The notes: generated by a model from the sequence alone, not told the origin. Shown: positions 1 through 11,240, counted from the first letter of the stretch. The stretch: DNA of 64,000 nt from Aporrectodea caliginosa (GCA_020284085.1 JACEVL010000803.1:431988-495987); one strand, 5' to 3'. Made by a program: numbers and translations.

Positions 1-232
<232 letters not shown>

Positions 233-375
233 CAATTGTTGACTTTAAGCATTTCGGCGATAAATGATCTCCAGTTTACTCGATCATTCGTCAAGCCCAA
301 TTTTGCTCTCAAATGCTAGTGCAAGACTTGTTATGTCCTCGTTTACATTGTCCATCCAGCGTATAGTCTGCTCTG
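233..375 (-). mobile_element. RTE-like LINE ORF2 C-terminal fragment
   Basis: The minus strand encodes RWMDNVNEDITSL and, after one frameshift, LTNDRVNWRSFI followed by a stop. This is the familiar C-terminal end of non-LTR retrotransposon ORF2 proteins (a tryptophan-aspartate block, then DRxxWRSFI). The frameshift makes it a dead fragment. The same protein region recurs at 15195-15765 and 22305-22560. RTE-like is my guess from the motif style; the clade is not proven. Confidence 0.7.
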
Positions 376-671
376 TTCCTGTTTCCTTAAACCTTGCATG
401 TAGTGTGTTTCTCTGTCAATAACTTGTGATCATCCGTTCACACTATGAATTGTACACAATAATTATACTGCGTTGTGTCAGTTTGGAAATAATAAACGAA
501 GATAAGTTGGTCTATACTGCATGAAGATGAATAGAGATGGTATGTTCTATATCATTGAAACAATACACCTAGGCCTACATTGCATCTCTATATCCTGTGT
601 ATCAAGCACAGATTGAACATCTATCGCTTCTCTACCTCTGCGTATTATAGAGAAGATGCATCTATACTCTG
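376..671. other. No gene; retroelement 3'-tail-like sequence
   Basis: Positions 415-500 (GATCATCCGTTCACA, then GTGTCAGTTTGGAAATAATA) recur at about 29578-29645, so this is a dispersed repeat end. Nothing else is recognised apart from the short block at 616-672, which recurs at 930-985. Confidence 0.5.
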
Positions 672-880
672 TGTGGGGCGCGGTGGTGTAGGGGTATGTT
701 CGGTGCCTTGCAGCCGGAGGGTTGCGGGTTCGAATCCACCCTCAAGCCGCCGCGTAGAGACCTGGGCAAGTCCTTCACTGCAATTGCTCATGCGCTTCGG
801 CGTGAAACTCCGATTCAGTGTACGCGTTGTAGTCGGGAGCGCCTCTGAGTAGAAATCTTGAAGGGGCGCTATAACAAGTG
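672..880 (+). mobile_element. tRNA-derived SINE (type C) with LINE-type tail
   Basis: It starts with a tRNA-like head, with an A-box-like GGTGGTGTAGGGGTA and a good B box GGGTTCGAATCC near 728. About 100 bp of body follow, then the tail GAGCGCCTCTGAGTAG..CTTGAAGGGGCGCTATA. That tail is the one that ends the CR1/L2-like LINE fragments at 17180-18015 and 31385-31800, so this SINE probably borrows the LINE retrotransposition machinery. It is not a functional tRNA gene because no full cloverleaf is evident. Confidence 0.75.
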
Positions 881-1062
881 CTCATACATACATACATATG
901 ATACATACATACATACATACATACATACATACATCTATTGCTTCTCTACCTCTGCGTATTGTGGTGAAGATGCATCTATACATTGAACGATAGAGGAAAT
1001 CAACCGACCACATGTACTGCTTCTTTATCTCCAGCGTATTTATAGAGCAAGCGTGTGGATAC
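881..1062. repeat. (TACA)n and duplicated 50-bp blocks
   Basis: (TACA)n occupies about 886-934. It is followed by a near copy of 616-672 at 930-985 and a weaker third copy near 1012-1045 (GCTTCT..TCTCC..GCGTAT..TATAGA). The SINE at 672-880 therefore sits between members of a small direct-repeat cluster. Confidence 0.6.
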
Positions 1063-1685
1063 ATGACACACTCATCACTTCTCTATCTCCTATGTACGTA
1101 CACCTGGCAAAGCAATAATCCAATTACGATGTTTTCTTTGAGCGAAATTAGCCTTGTAAGCGACGATATACCCGCCAGATAGGAACATCACACGTGACTA
1201 TAACGCCATTGCTGGATGATGATGATGATGATGAATAAGGTGATGATGCGGCATGTGCTGTGATGTTGTTGTTGTTGTAGTCCTTTGTACCACCGATCTT
1301 TGTACCACCGGTTGTAATAAAGTGTTTAGACACATGCGGAGCTATCTGTTCATCACACGAAGTCCGCAGATTTTTCTCTGCTGCTAATGAACCTCCTCCG
1401 TTGGCTTAATTAATGCCCGGCGGCGAGACTTCGGCAGCAGCGCTAACCTGTTGAAAGGAAGACCGCGGTCGAGATACACGCATGCCAATGCGTGATCTCT
1501 CGCTGTATCCGAAATGTCTGGAGGACTATACGTGAGGCATATGTCATGTCGGCCAGATGTGTGTCAGCACGAATATCATTCTCATATGTCTTCATATGCA
1601 GTTTTTGCACTGGTCTGTTTGTGCGTTTGCTTGTATTTCTATCTGTCTATCTATCAGGCTGTCTTTTTTGTTTGATATATGGTAT
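1063..1685. other. No recognised feature
   Basis: It contains a short GATGAT run near 1217 and a TGTTGT run near 1263. Short open frames here have no recognisable domain and no codon bias that I can see. Confidence 0.4.
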
Positions 1686-1842
1686 GTTACCGTATGTACA
1701 TGTATGTATACATGTGTGCATGCGTGCACGTGTGTATGTATGTATGTATGTACGTACATACGTATGTATGTATGTATGTATGTATGTATGCATGTATGTA
1801 TGTATGTATGTATGTATGTATGTATGCATGTATTTATGTATG

Positions 1843-1876
<34 letters not shown>

Positions 1877-2110
1877 TGTATGTATGTATGTATGTATGTA
1901 TGCATGCATGTATGCACATATGTGTGTATGTATGTATGTATGTATGTATGTATGTATGTATGTATGTATGACATTGTGTGTATGTATGTATGTATGTATG
2001 TATGTATGTATGTATGTATGTATGTATGTATGTATGTACATGTACGTACGTATGTATGTATGTATGTATGTATGTATGTAGGCTATACATGTAAGTACAT
2101 GTATGTGTGT
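1686..2110. repeat. (TATG)n microsatellite tract
   Basis: About 425 bp dominated by GTAT tetranucleotides, with sporadic CATG and CGTA variants. Long open frames arise on both strands (Met-Tyr-Val-Cys and Tyr-Ile-His-Thr repeats) purely because the repeat lacks stop codons. Confidence 0.95.
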
Positions 2111-2412
2111 ATGTATGTCTGTCCTGCTTCATATCCATTTTCTCCATCCTTTCTCCCCAATCCATCCATTCTTCATTCCCAAGCAACCCCTTCTTCATTC
2201 GTATTCGTATACAGTATGAAAGTAGGACAAGTGTAAGCTTTCCAGCAACGATTCGCGAATTAAACTTCTGACAATGAATCACATAAACTGTGGCCTATAA
2301 TCAGACTATCATCATATTCGCATATGATTCATTGAAAAATGAGCAGGGTCGAAGTCGCACGGTCGCTACAATTAGATAAATGTGTATATCTGCATTTTAC
2401 ATTGACAAGTTG

Positions 2413-2485
2413 ATTCATTCATTCATTCAGAGCATTTCTATAGCGCCTATCCAAGATAACTACTCAGAGGCGCTCTCAGTCCATG
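2413..2485 (-). mobile_element. SINE/LINE tail, minus orientation
   Basis: The reverse complement reads GAGCGCCTCTGAGTAG, then GGCGCTATAGAAATGC, then (GAAT)n, matching the shared LINE/SINE-C tail. Upstream parts are missing, and a DNA-element-like segment abuts it at 2486. Confidence 0.7.
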
Positions 2486-2920
2486 CAACCCGGCCATGAA
2501 AAATTCCGGGACTCTAGGCAGAGCAGTCACGGGCCTCTAAACTATCTTTAGGCTTTATGAGAAAAAAAAAAAAAATTAAATAATAAAAGTGCGAGTACGA
2601 CTGTACGATATTATATCTATTTATTCAACTATGATTCTATTCAGTTGTTAATTTAAAAAATTTATTTTTCGAATTGATGCTGATAAAAAAAAAACTTTTC
2701 TTGATTTTGCTGAAGCTAATATCCTCGTAGTTAAATGATTTTGCCAGATCATATTCGATTGCACGAGTTGCAAGTCTGTCCTGCTTCATAACAGATCGTT
2801 GAACACTTTTAATTTGCTTGAGCTTATAATATTTCTCATAAGTTCATTGCGGGCCCAGCCCGGGCCCCTAAAAGTCGCCGGACCCCTGAGCATTTGCTCC
2901 CCTCTCGGCGGGCTTGAAGA
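2486..2920. mobile_element. Degenerate copy of the CAGGGCTGCC DNA element
   Basis: The left part (CTAGGCAGAGCAGTCACGGG) and right part (GGGCCCAGCCCGGGCCCCTA, CTCTCGGCGGGC) match the element at 11595-11909. It is longer, and I could not find clean terminal repeats or a target duplication, so the boundaries are approximate. Confidence 0.6.
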
Positions 2921-3514
2921 ACAGTTTTTAAGTGTTTATAGAAATTGCATGGAGAATCCCTAACTTAGAAAACGCGCAGATCCAAAGATAGTTTGTTCCT
3001 GCTAGATGACCTAACCACCGAAGAAACGTGCGGCTGCATTGTTTAGGTGCATGCTAAAAGAACAATCAGTTCACCCCGCGAAGAGGAACGAAGATTTCTG
3101 AGGCCAGCCAAACCTAAAATAAAGCAGCAGAGCTCGCGTTAATAGCGAGGGGCATTCTTCAAAAGGCATCGCCAAACAAAATCAAAATCTTATATCCAAT
3201 TTGAGTGCAATGGTCACATTTCTAGTGTCTGTTTGGGTGCCACGTATGACTTTACAGGTCGGATATAGGTCGAGGAAGAATAGAACAGTCCCTGCTTCTG
3301 CGCATATCTTCCCGACAGGCCATAAAAGTACAATACGACGCAAAGGCCACCGGGTTATCTGATCGGCGTTTGATGTTGCGGCGTGAACTCTTGACCTCTC
3401 TCTGACTAGCGGAATGCGGACGGATTGTAAGCCTATCAGCGTCGCTAAGTGCTCGCCCTGTTTTATGGATTGTTATGGTTGACCTGCGGAGTTATTAAAG
3501 TCAGATTAACCCTG
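2921..3514. other. No recognised feature
   Basis: No open frame, repeat or RNA gene that I can support. Confidence 0.4.
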
Positions 3515-4071
3515 CTTGTTAGCAGTGTGATTTTCCTTACAGATTTTATTTTAGTTATAGTTATAGTTATAGTTAATGATTTTTATTTTAGTTATAGTTA
3601 TAGTTATAGTTAGTATTATTTTTTAGTTATAGTTATAGTTATAGTTAATGGATTTTATTTTTGTTAATTTTAGTTACTACTTAGTTACAATAATTAAGTC
3701 TATAAGCAAAATTGTGCGTATTAATACGCTGTTTCACAATTTACTCAGAGCTATGAAAACCTTTGAAGCATGGGTACAGTCAGCTTCATGAATACACGAG
3801 TTTCCAAAGTAACTGACAAATTTCACAATAAAAATTTCGCATTTTTCGTTCTCATTTATGTCGAATCGTCCATATTGCACTTCCTATTTTTATTTTTTGT
3901 ATTAACGAAAATAAAGATGAATTTTCGTTAGTGTTATTTTCGTTATAGTTATAGTTATAGTTAATGATATTTTTAGTTATAGTTATAGTTATCGTTAACG
4001 AAGTCATTTTATTTTCGTTAACGAACATTTTCGTTATCGTTATCGTTAACGAAAATCACACTGCTTGTTAG
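3515..4071. mobile_element. 541-bp hAT-type non-autonomous element with 8-bp TSD
   Basis: The element spans 3523-4063. Both ends read inward CAGTGTGATTTTC, a 13-bp perfect terminal inverted repeat. It is flanked by the identical 8-bp duplication CTTGTTAG (3515-3522 and 4064-4071), which fits the hAT pattern nTnnnnAn. The interior is non-coding and made of clusters of AGTTAT hexamers near both ends (3550-3655, 3935-3990), becoming CGTTAT at the right end, as in MITEs with subterminal repeats. Confidence 0.9.
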
Positions 4072-4365
4072 CCGCCTGCCTCGGAGCAATGGTGGGTGTG
4101 GGGTGGGCTATGTGAATGGGGTGTGTAGGGGTGGACGTGAATGCAGAGTGTAAAGGTACTTATGGGGTGGATGGAGTAGGGTAAGGAGGAGAAAAAGAAG
4201 AGTGGGGTTTCTTAAGATGCAACCACGGTTATGAAGTGTTTGTTACTTCATGTTTTTAGCCTCGGCATGAGAGAACAGGTGGTCATGCAGGCCTTTTTCA
4301 TATCGCCTTATCTCCCCACGGCTCTGTGCATGGCCATTGTACTCAGCTGGGTTCAGTAAGTGGCG
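4072..4365. other. No recognised feature
   Basis: G-rich sequence without an open frame or repeat that I recognise. Confidence 0.35.
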
Positions 4366-4655
4366 CAGAGGTGTTCGATAGTGTAGTGGTTAGCATGCTG
4401 GACTGTCAATCGAGAGGCTTGGATTTCAAATCCCCGCCAGGGCAGAAATTTTCGAGATTTCTGCTCAACGTGCGCCCCCTAGCAAACTCAGCTGTATGCG
4501 TACATTGACTGCACACTGTCGGTGGGAAGATGAGACGGCCAGGGAAATGACTGCCACCCACCATCATATGCCGAGGCTAAGAAAATGAAATCGCTAACAC
4601 TTCGTACCCATGGTTGCCTCAGGGCTAGCTAAAGGAATGCTCTTCTTCTTTAGTA
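4366..4655 (+). mobile_element. tRNA-derived SINE type A, copy 1
   Basis: The head is GTGTAGTGGTTAGCATGCTG with a degenerate B box (TTCAAATCC) near 4426. The body then shows CGCCAGGGCAGAAA, CACTGTCGGTGGGAAGATGA, ATGCCGAGGCTAAGAAAATG and a CTTCTTCTT-like end. Five further copies lie in this window, all on the same strand. The head resembles tRNA-Asp/Glu, which is an inference from the GTAGTGGTTAGC core. Confidence 0.85.
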
Positions 4656-4979
4656 AGGGGCGCGATTGAAACCGAAATCTCAAAACATATTTTTACTTGA
4701 ATTCTTGAATTAACATCAGACGCGGCTGCATCTGCATAGTCTAATTTATCTAATCAAATGACTTTTATAGCGCCCCTATCATAAAGCACAAGGCGTCGTT
4801 TGATGGTGTCCTCGAGTGAAACCCTAGCCTGAGTCCATTGCATACGTACATGTAAGATCTCATATCTGGTTTCCCAACATAGCTTTTCTGTCTGTTCTTT
4901 TCTCAGCACAGAGGTTGGTCGAAAAACTGGGTGGCATATATGTATGTATGTATGCATATATATACAGTATATATGTACT

Positions 4980-5011
<32 letters not shown>

Positions 5012-5290
5012 GTTAACAGCATATATTGCATGCACCTGTAAATCACTGAACTCTGAGACGTGTCAGATATAATTATGCATGATTGAATTTGCATCCGCAA
5101 AGGAGTCAAGGGAAAAGAAATTCGTAAAAGGATGGTATTACAAACAGTGTAGGTCCCTATTTGTCTTCTGAAACTGCTTTGGCCCAAAGTTTGGCGTGGT
5201 ATGAAAGAGATGGCATTACAAACAGTGTATAGGTCCCTATTTGTCTTCTGAAACTGCTTTGGCGTGGCATGAAAGCCCACCTTTCGGAGA
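4656..5290. repeat. AT microsatellite and tandem 70-bp duplication
   Basis: TATG/TATA repeats occupy about 4935-5012. A block of roughly 70 bp is duplicated in tandem at about 5130-5200 and 5205-5275; both copies contain TTACAAACAGTGTA and CCCTATTTGTCTTCTGAAAC. No gene is seen. Confidence 0.7.
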
Positions 5291-5827
5291 TACAAAGAAA
5301 TGGATGGCTTTTAACTATCAAAGGTAAACAATGAGCGCGTATTGTTTACCCAAAGTGATCTGAAATAATTTGTCTCACTTGGCAGAAATTTTAGATGAAA
5401 CTGTTTCTATTTCACTTACAGAATTTAGTTTGCTAGACAAAGAAATCGTCTTATGTGAAGACAGAATTTTCGCAGAGTTGAATAAAAGGACTAGTGGTAG
5501 TCGTAGGCCTCGAAGTTTTAGTGGGCATCAGATTTAAATAGCATACAGATATTTCATGTTGTCTGCTTCGGTGTCTGGTCAACGTTTCTCTATCTTGGAA
5601 TAGGAGTATCTCTACTTTTACTATAACTGAATTACACTATAAATTTGGCAGCACAAATAAAAATATGCAAGGAGGTTTCTAATGGTGAAATATTTTGCAC
5701 TGTATTTACAATAGCTTACATTACATTTAATTATATTATAGTGTATTAGCTCTCGCAGACCATCCATAATTTGATAGGGTTGCGCAAACAGTGCACCAGT
5801 CTGTAACTCAATTAACACGAAGTTGTC
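5291..5827. other. No recognised feature
   Basis: AT-rich DNA without a supported open frame or repeat. Confidence 0.35.
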
Positions 5828-6145
5828 ACAGTGTGCAACAGTCCAGTGGTTAGCGTGTTGGACTGTCAACCGAGAGGTTGGGGGTTCAAATCCCGCCATG
5901 TGTAGAAATTTGTTTCAGCTACAGATTTCACACTGTGCTTCTGGCTATAACTATATGTAGCTAAGCTATAATGAGTAGGGGCCTGCGCTGATCATACACT
6001 GTCGGTGGGAAGAACAGTCGATGAGGGAAAGGACTAGCCACCCGCCCTCAGATATATACCGAGACTAAGAAAATGAAGTCGCTAACACTTCATACCGATG
6101 TCCGCCTCTCAAGGTTAGCATAAAGAACGCTTCTCCTTCTTCTAT
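5828..6145 (+). mobile_element. SINE type A, copy 2
   Basis: Same family as 4366-4655, with the best preserved B box in the window (GGGTTCAAATCCC near 5882). The body contains TGTCGGTGGGAAGA and CGAGACTAAGAAAATGAAGT, and it ends in a CTTCTTCT-like tail. Confidence 0.85.
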
Positions 6146-7312
6146 CACTGTATACAGTTTGACTTGGACAACAAAGAATACCGCCTCAAATGAAAGTCAA
6201 CCTTCCGCGATAAACATCCAAGATACATGAACATGTCCGTCAAACAGTTGATGTCATTCGTTTTAATCAGCCTCCAAAACATTCCGTTTGCTTTTATCGC
6301 TGCTGGAAATGGGTTTAAAATGGAGTGAGTAGTGGATGTGAAATTCTGTCCATCCATCCGCTAAGGATCTGAAGAATTGCTCATCTCTGTACTGTACACT
6401 TAGATTGGATGTTATAATGTCTTGCACTTAACCTTTAGGCCGTAATTCGTTGCATCTTCTCTACGGAAACTCTAAACCGACTTAATTGCAGATCCGTATA
6501 AAGAATTGGGTCCGATTTTAACGTCCGGAGGGGAATGGGACGGTCGGACGGGTAGGGGTTATGGTAGGGGTTAATCTTGGTGTTCAGAGGGTTAGAGAAA
6601 TAAATGACTGCCTGGGGCAATTGTCAGCCAACTCTACCTACGTCTGGTGTCCTCGTTCAAACGCAGTCACATTCGATGGAAACGAGAAATAGCTACAGTC
6701 GACGCACGGAGAAGATCTTGAAAGACGGCTTAGACCCCGCGGGGCAGAAAATCACGGAGGCAGGGCGGAGCCGACGTCTCCGAGAGCTCGTCAGCGGATG
6801 AAAGCATCCCGAGATTATATACCAGCAGCAGTAGCAGCAGCCTGTGATGCGGTTCCACGGCGGTTCCACGTTGGTGCCAAAGGCGGCGTCAACATCTGGA
6901 AAACGGCGTAGGTTAAATTCAACCGCTGAAACAATTCATCTATACACGCAGGTACGCTTCATCAAGTCCCTATTCTGCCGGGGGCGGAGCGGTACCAAGC
7001 GAACGAATTACGGGGTTCCCTCATCGGTCGCGATCTGACCGGCTGACCGAACGAGGTAACGGGTGTTACACCTTCGGACGTGCAGTGAAAACTCCTGGGC
7101 TGTTAGCACGTTAAGATGCCATTTGTTACATTTATTGGGTAGGCGAGAAGCGGGGGAAACGGTTGGGGGCGCTTGGGCTGCTGCTGATCATCCATCAATC
7201 GGGTTGCCATTCGAAGGTGTAATCGAATCGAATTGTGCAGCACACGCAGACGAGCTGGCGAAGTTTCTGATCAGCACTATACGTCGCACTTCATCGGCTG
7301 CTTTATTATGGT
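6146..7312. other. No recognised feature
   Basis: Several short frames on both strands carry no recognisable domain. The segment near 6700-7060 is GC-richer but shows no splice-bounded exon that I can defend. Confidence 0.35.
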
Positions 7313-8058
7313 TAGAGGAAGAGGAGAAAGGTAGGAGGAGGAGGAGGAGAGGAGGAGGAGGAGGAGGAGGAAGTGGGAGAAGGAGGAAGGAGGAAGAAGG
7401 AGGAAGCAGAGGAGGGAGAGAAGAGAAGGTAGGAGAAGGAAGATGGAGGAGGAGATGGAGGAGGAGGAGAGGAAGAGGAGGAAGGAGGAGAAGGAGGACG
7501 AGGAGGAGGAGGGGAGGAGGAGGAAGAGGAAGAGGAGGAGAGAGAAGAAGAAAGGAGGAGAAGAAGGAGGAAGAGGAGGAGGAGGAAGAGAAGAAAGGAG
7601 GAGGAGGAGGAGGAGAAGGAAGTGGAAAGGGAGGGAGGAGAAGGAGGTAGAGGAAGAGGAGGAAGAAGAGGAGAAAGAGAAGGAGGAGAAGGAGGAGGAG
7701 GAAAGAGGAGGAGCAGAGGAGGAGGAGGAGCAGAAGGTGGAGGCAGGAGGAGGAAGACGAGGAGGAGGAGGAGAGAAGAAAGGAAGGAGGAGGAGAAGGA
7801 CGAAGAGGAAGTGGAGGAGAGGAAGAGGAGGAGGAGGAGAAGCAAAGAGGAGAGAGAAGGAGGGAGGAGGAGGAGAAGGAGGAGGAAGAGGAGGAGGAAG
7901 AGGAGGAGGGAGGAAGGAGGAGAAACATGAAGGAGGAGAAGGATGAGGAGATGAGAAGAATGGTAGGAGCGGAAGAGGAGAAGGAGAAGAAGGTGTAGAA
8001 GAAGATAGGAGGAGGAAGATGCAGAAAGGTAGGGAGAGAGGAAGAGGAGGATCGTTGA
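7313..8058. repeat. GGA polypurine / polypyrimidine tract
   Basis: About 745 bp of GGA, GAA and AGG trinucleotides with only isolated pyrimidines on the plus strand. The Arg/Glu/Gly-rich frames on the plus strand and the Ser/Pro/Leu-rich frames on the minus strand are artefacts of the repeat. Mirror-symmetric purine tracts like this can form triplex DNA (established for the class, not shown here). Confidence 0.95.
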
Positions 8059-8350
8059 GAGAGAAACATGGCTAACGATGACTTATAAGCTGATTGATAC
8101 AAGCGTCGACGAAAGGGAGAGAATTGTATGATGGTTATTAGGACGCAGAAAAGTAGCCTGTATATAGAGCAACAGACGTACAGAAAGACAGACCAATAGA
8201 CGAACGCATAGACAGACGGACGGACGGAAGGAGGAGAAGGTGGAGAAGGTACATGCATGTAGGAGGAGGGGACGTCAACAGAAGAATGAGAAGCATCGAG
8301 AGAGAGAGACGGACAGACAGACAGACAGAGACAGACACAGACACAGAGGA
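8059..8350. repeat. (GACA/GACG)n-rich continuation of the purine tract
   Basis: It contains runs of GACAGACAGAC and GACGGACGG at 8180-8230 and 8310-8345, plus GAGAGAGA. No coding content. Confidence 0.7.
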
Positions 8351-8637
8351 GAGATAGTCATAACACACGAAGATGGATTGTAACACGAGGAAAGCTATAC
8401 GTTATGGTGCGAAGACAGAGATGACATGTATTATAGTGAAGCAGCTATAACACCAAACACGTATACTCTGTTTAAGGTAGCCTAATGAGTGAGTGAAGAG
8501 CTCTAGGCAGTTGGACGGACTAAGAGGTTGCCGCTAAATACGTAGGCTACAGAGGCGTGTGCATTACTCAAATATATATACACGTGAATATAATATGTAT
8601 GTGGTATGATGGGCATCATTTATATAATTGTGTGCAG

Positions 8638-8639
<2 letters not shown>

Positions 8640-8668
<29 letters not shown>

Positions 8669-8816
8669 ATACATGGAATATACTTATACAGTTTACAGGT
8701 GTAGGCCTACTGTTCATAAGCCGTCAAAGTTTTGTCTCGTTTAAGCCTATAATGCATTTAGGCCTACTGTACATGAGCCGTCAGAGGTCTGTCTCGTATA
8801 AGCCGATAATGCATTA
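8640..8816. repeat. (TA)n plus tandem 58-bp duplication
   Basis: (TA)n lies at about 8640-8670. Two tandem copies of about 58 bp follow at roughly 8700-8757 and 8758-8816, each holding TAGGCCTACTG, GAGCCGTCA or AAGCCGTCA, and TAATGCATT. A palindrome TAGGCCTA opens each copy. Confidence 0.7.
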
Positions 8817-8938
8817 AGTGATGACTTACAACTCATTAAGCAGATGCACAGGCATTTAATTGCGATTTACCTACCGTTCACACGGTAACTCCTACATTCA
8901 GCGAGAAATCGCATTGTGCATCACCATTATCTCCTATC

Positions 8939-8983
8939 GTGTGTGTGTGTGTGTGTGCATGTGTAAGTGTGTGTGTATGTGTC

Positions 8984-9056
<73 letters not shown>

Positions 9057-9064
9057 GTGTGTGT
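8939..9064. repeat. (GT)n microsatellite
   Basis: Long GT dinucleotide tract with occasional AT, CT and TT interruptions. The Cys-Val open frame here is an artefact. Confidence 0.95.
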
Positions 9065-9840
9065 AAGATAAGATCACGGCCTGTGTAAATAAAGTAATGA
9101 AAAGAGCGGACTATAGATTAGCATTATCATGTAATTTATGTAAACTGAAATAACATAGTCCAGCCTATAGGTAAATCTCCATTAACAAGGCATGAGACGC
9201 GGGTGCATAATTGAAGTCTTCGGTCTAAAACGAGGTCGGATCCTAAGCATTTGATGGTAATCATGTATACCTCCAATATAACACAATGTGCAATGATATA
9301 CTAGACAAAGAGAAAGGTAAATTTAAATGTAATGCAATAGTTTACACGCCTCTGCTAGTCAACATAGGCTCCTCGAAGAATCAAAGCATTATATTAAATT
9401 GTAAAATTGAAAGTAGTAACTTCTATTGCGCCGGCGTTTAATGCAAAAGGTATCAACCGATGACACACCAAAACCCACCCGTCTGTAATGGGTAGGCCTA
9501 AGCAATTTGAAGGAGGTAGCCTAAGTCTTAAATTGAGAAAGAAATGTCTTGAGTTACTGAGCAGAACGGACAGACAAACAGAAAGACAGACAGACAGACA
9601 GAAGGACATACAGACAGAAGGACATACAGACAGAGATTCAATATCTTTGTCCAGCAACCGAAAAGTTCGCTCACCAACAAAAGCTAAAGAGAATCCGATC
9701 TTAATTGTACGCATTCTGATCGGTATACAATTCAGTTGTTGCTCTATAATTATATATTATGACTATAATTATGTGACTATTAGTTTTAGTTCGCCATCAA
9801 GTGTTTTACTTTCGCGTTAAGCTGCACGAACATTTGTAAA
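9065..9840. other. No gene; dispersed repeat at 9410-9670
   Basis: The segment around 9415-9500 (TTCTATTGCGC..GCACACCAAAACC-like, then GTAGGCCTA) resembles 54086-54180. The phrase ACTGAGCAGAACG with a GACA run (9555-9640) resembles 20185-20215 and 54315. This looks like an unclassified dispersed element. Confidence 0.45.
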
Positions 9841-9841
9841 T

Positions 9842-10002
9842 GTTAGAACCAGTGGCGTAAATCATGGGGGGGGCAGAGGGAGACTGTTCCCCCACCCAAG
9901 TTTTGACTGAGACCTATCTGTCCCCTAAAACATGCAAACATCCGGTCCCAGAAAAAGTCTGTCCCCCAAAGTTATGTTCAGATTTTCGCCTCTGGTTAGA
10001 AC
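9842..10002. mobile_element. 145-bp hAT-type MITE with 8-bp TSD
   Basis: The element spans 9850-9994. The left end CAGTGGCG and right end (reverse complement) CAGAGGCG are imperfect inverted repeats. The flanking duplication is GTTAGAAC (9842-9849 and 9995-10002), exact and of the hAT form nTnnnnAn. The interior is rich in G and C homopolymers, as in the related elements at 37105 and 44318. Confidence 0.88.
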
Positions 10003-10119
10003 CCTGCCGTACTTTAAAATAAAAGTCTCGGATTTATGCGATTTTTAATCTTTCTTCACCAGACACTGCACGGTAAATTTGAGACAAAATTTAAAGCACA
10101 TGTGTACATTTGTTCCTAT

Positions 10120-10340
10120 TCACATGTATGTATGTATACGTATGTATGTATGTATGTATGTATATGCATGTCGGAGCGGCTTTGAGTAGGTTCCTTGAAG
10201 GGGCACTATATAAATTATCGGAATGGATAAATGAATGTATACGTGTAACTGTATGTATGTATGTATGCATGTATGTATGTATGTATGTATATGTGTAATT
10301 GTATGTACGAATGTATGTATGTACGTATGTATCTAGACGT
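10120..10340 (+). repeat. (TATG)n flanking a LINE/SINE tail
   Basis: TATG repeats at 10120-10165 and 10250-10335 surround a tail fragment at about 10168-10232 (GGCTTTGAGTAGG..CCTTGAAGGGGCACTATAT, then GAATG). Confidence 0.75.
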
Positions 10341-10839
10341 ATTTTAAGTATGTTAAAGTTCTTCAAAACTGTGGTATCTTACAAGTCGAGAAATCTAGGA
10401 TGGGAAAACATTCATTTCTGAAATACTGGATATATGCTAAAGTTTCGATATCCAGGGTAAGTTAAATTTTCATTGGTCCGAATGCATGCATAAGTGTGTC
10501 CTCTACATAATATATCTGATCATCGGACACTTTCTATGGATTAAGAAGTCACTGCAGCCTACAGCCATCAAACTTTTTGTCTAGGTATAGCCTACTATTG
10601 TCTGAAAGGTCGCATTGGTCCAAATGCTATAGCAGTATACGAACAAAGATAATACATGTTTTGCGGTGTTCAAGTGTAAAGCATTACCTGTTGAGGAGTG
10701 CTTTGGAAAACCAGAGCCTTAAGACACAATCTGCTAACAAGACTACACGCTGACAACGTATACGTAATTACTACAATTATGCGCAATTAGCCTACTACTA
10801 ATTATGCATAATTACTACAATGAAAATTATTACTTCAAT
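10341..10839. other. No recognised feature
   Basis: AT-rich sequence without a supported gene or repeat. Confidence 0.35.
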
Positions 10840-10985
10840 AGGATACACTTGGAAATGTAACTACAGCATCTCGATTCCGTCAGACATGTTAACGAGATGG
10901 TTTAGGAAGAATGGTTGTATAGAGAAGGTGGTCAGTTTTCTCAGAGGGATTTCGAAGTCACCATTCTGACTTTTCGAGTATTTAA
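10840..10985 (-). pseudogene. Decayed copy of the exon-like segment at 12857-12966
   Basis: It aligns with about 12825-12975 over its whole length: CATTCTGA at the start, CGAAGTC.CCATTCTG, and CGAGATG in the middle. The minus-strand ATG is followed by seven sense codons and then TGA, and the donor at the equivalent position reads GTAGTT rather than GTGAGT. It is therefore a broken duplicate. Confidence 0.5.
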
Positions 10986-11175
10986 GAGCTGTGATAGTGT
11001 ATACTGAGACAGTGGTATCATCCAAACTGTTCAAATCTGCCTTGCAGAAGAATTTCTGCCCTGTGGTTTTGGTTTCGATTTATACCTATGTCCCCGAGTT
11101 GAGCCTTGTTTGGCTAATAGGGACTTCTCCTTCTGCACTGCCTCCTTCCAGTAATAATCTTGTAGGCTTGCAGGT

Positions 11176-11240
11176 AGACATGGTTGTATAAAGAAGTTGG
11201 TCGCTTCAGAGGGATTTGAAGTCGCCATTCTGACCAGATT
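11176..11240 (-). pseudogene. Second partial copy of the exon-like segment
   Basis: It carries the same core on the minus strand (ATGGCGACTTC, then a CTTCTTTATACAACCATG run shared with the 10.9-kb copy). The open frame continues without homology to the 12.9-kb exon, so only the 5' part of the repeat is retained. Confidence 0.4.

Noticed and set aside
672..760. True tRNA genes at SINE heads (also 4369, 5830, 20775, 27045, 34760, 49060, 53810)
   Set aside because: A- and B-box motifs are present but no complete cloverleaf with paired acceptor stem is seen, and each head continues into a conserved SINE body.
1492..2282. Open frames of 150-210 codons on both strands
   Set aside because: They run through the (TATG)n microsatellite and encode only Met-Tyr-Val-Cys or Tyr-Ile-His-Thr repeats.
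7063..8258. Open frames up to 356 codons
   Set aside because: They are created by the GGA tract (Ser/Pro/Leu on one strand, Arg/Glu/Gly on the other) and have no domain or splice context.
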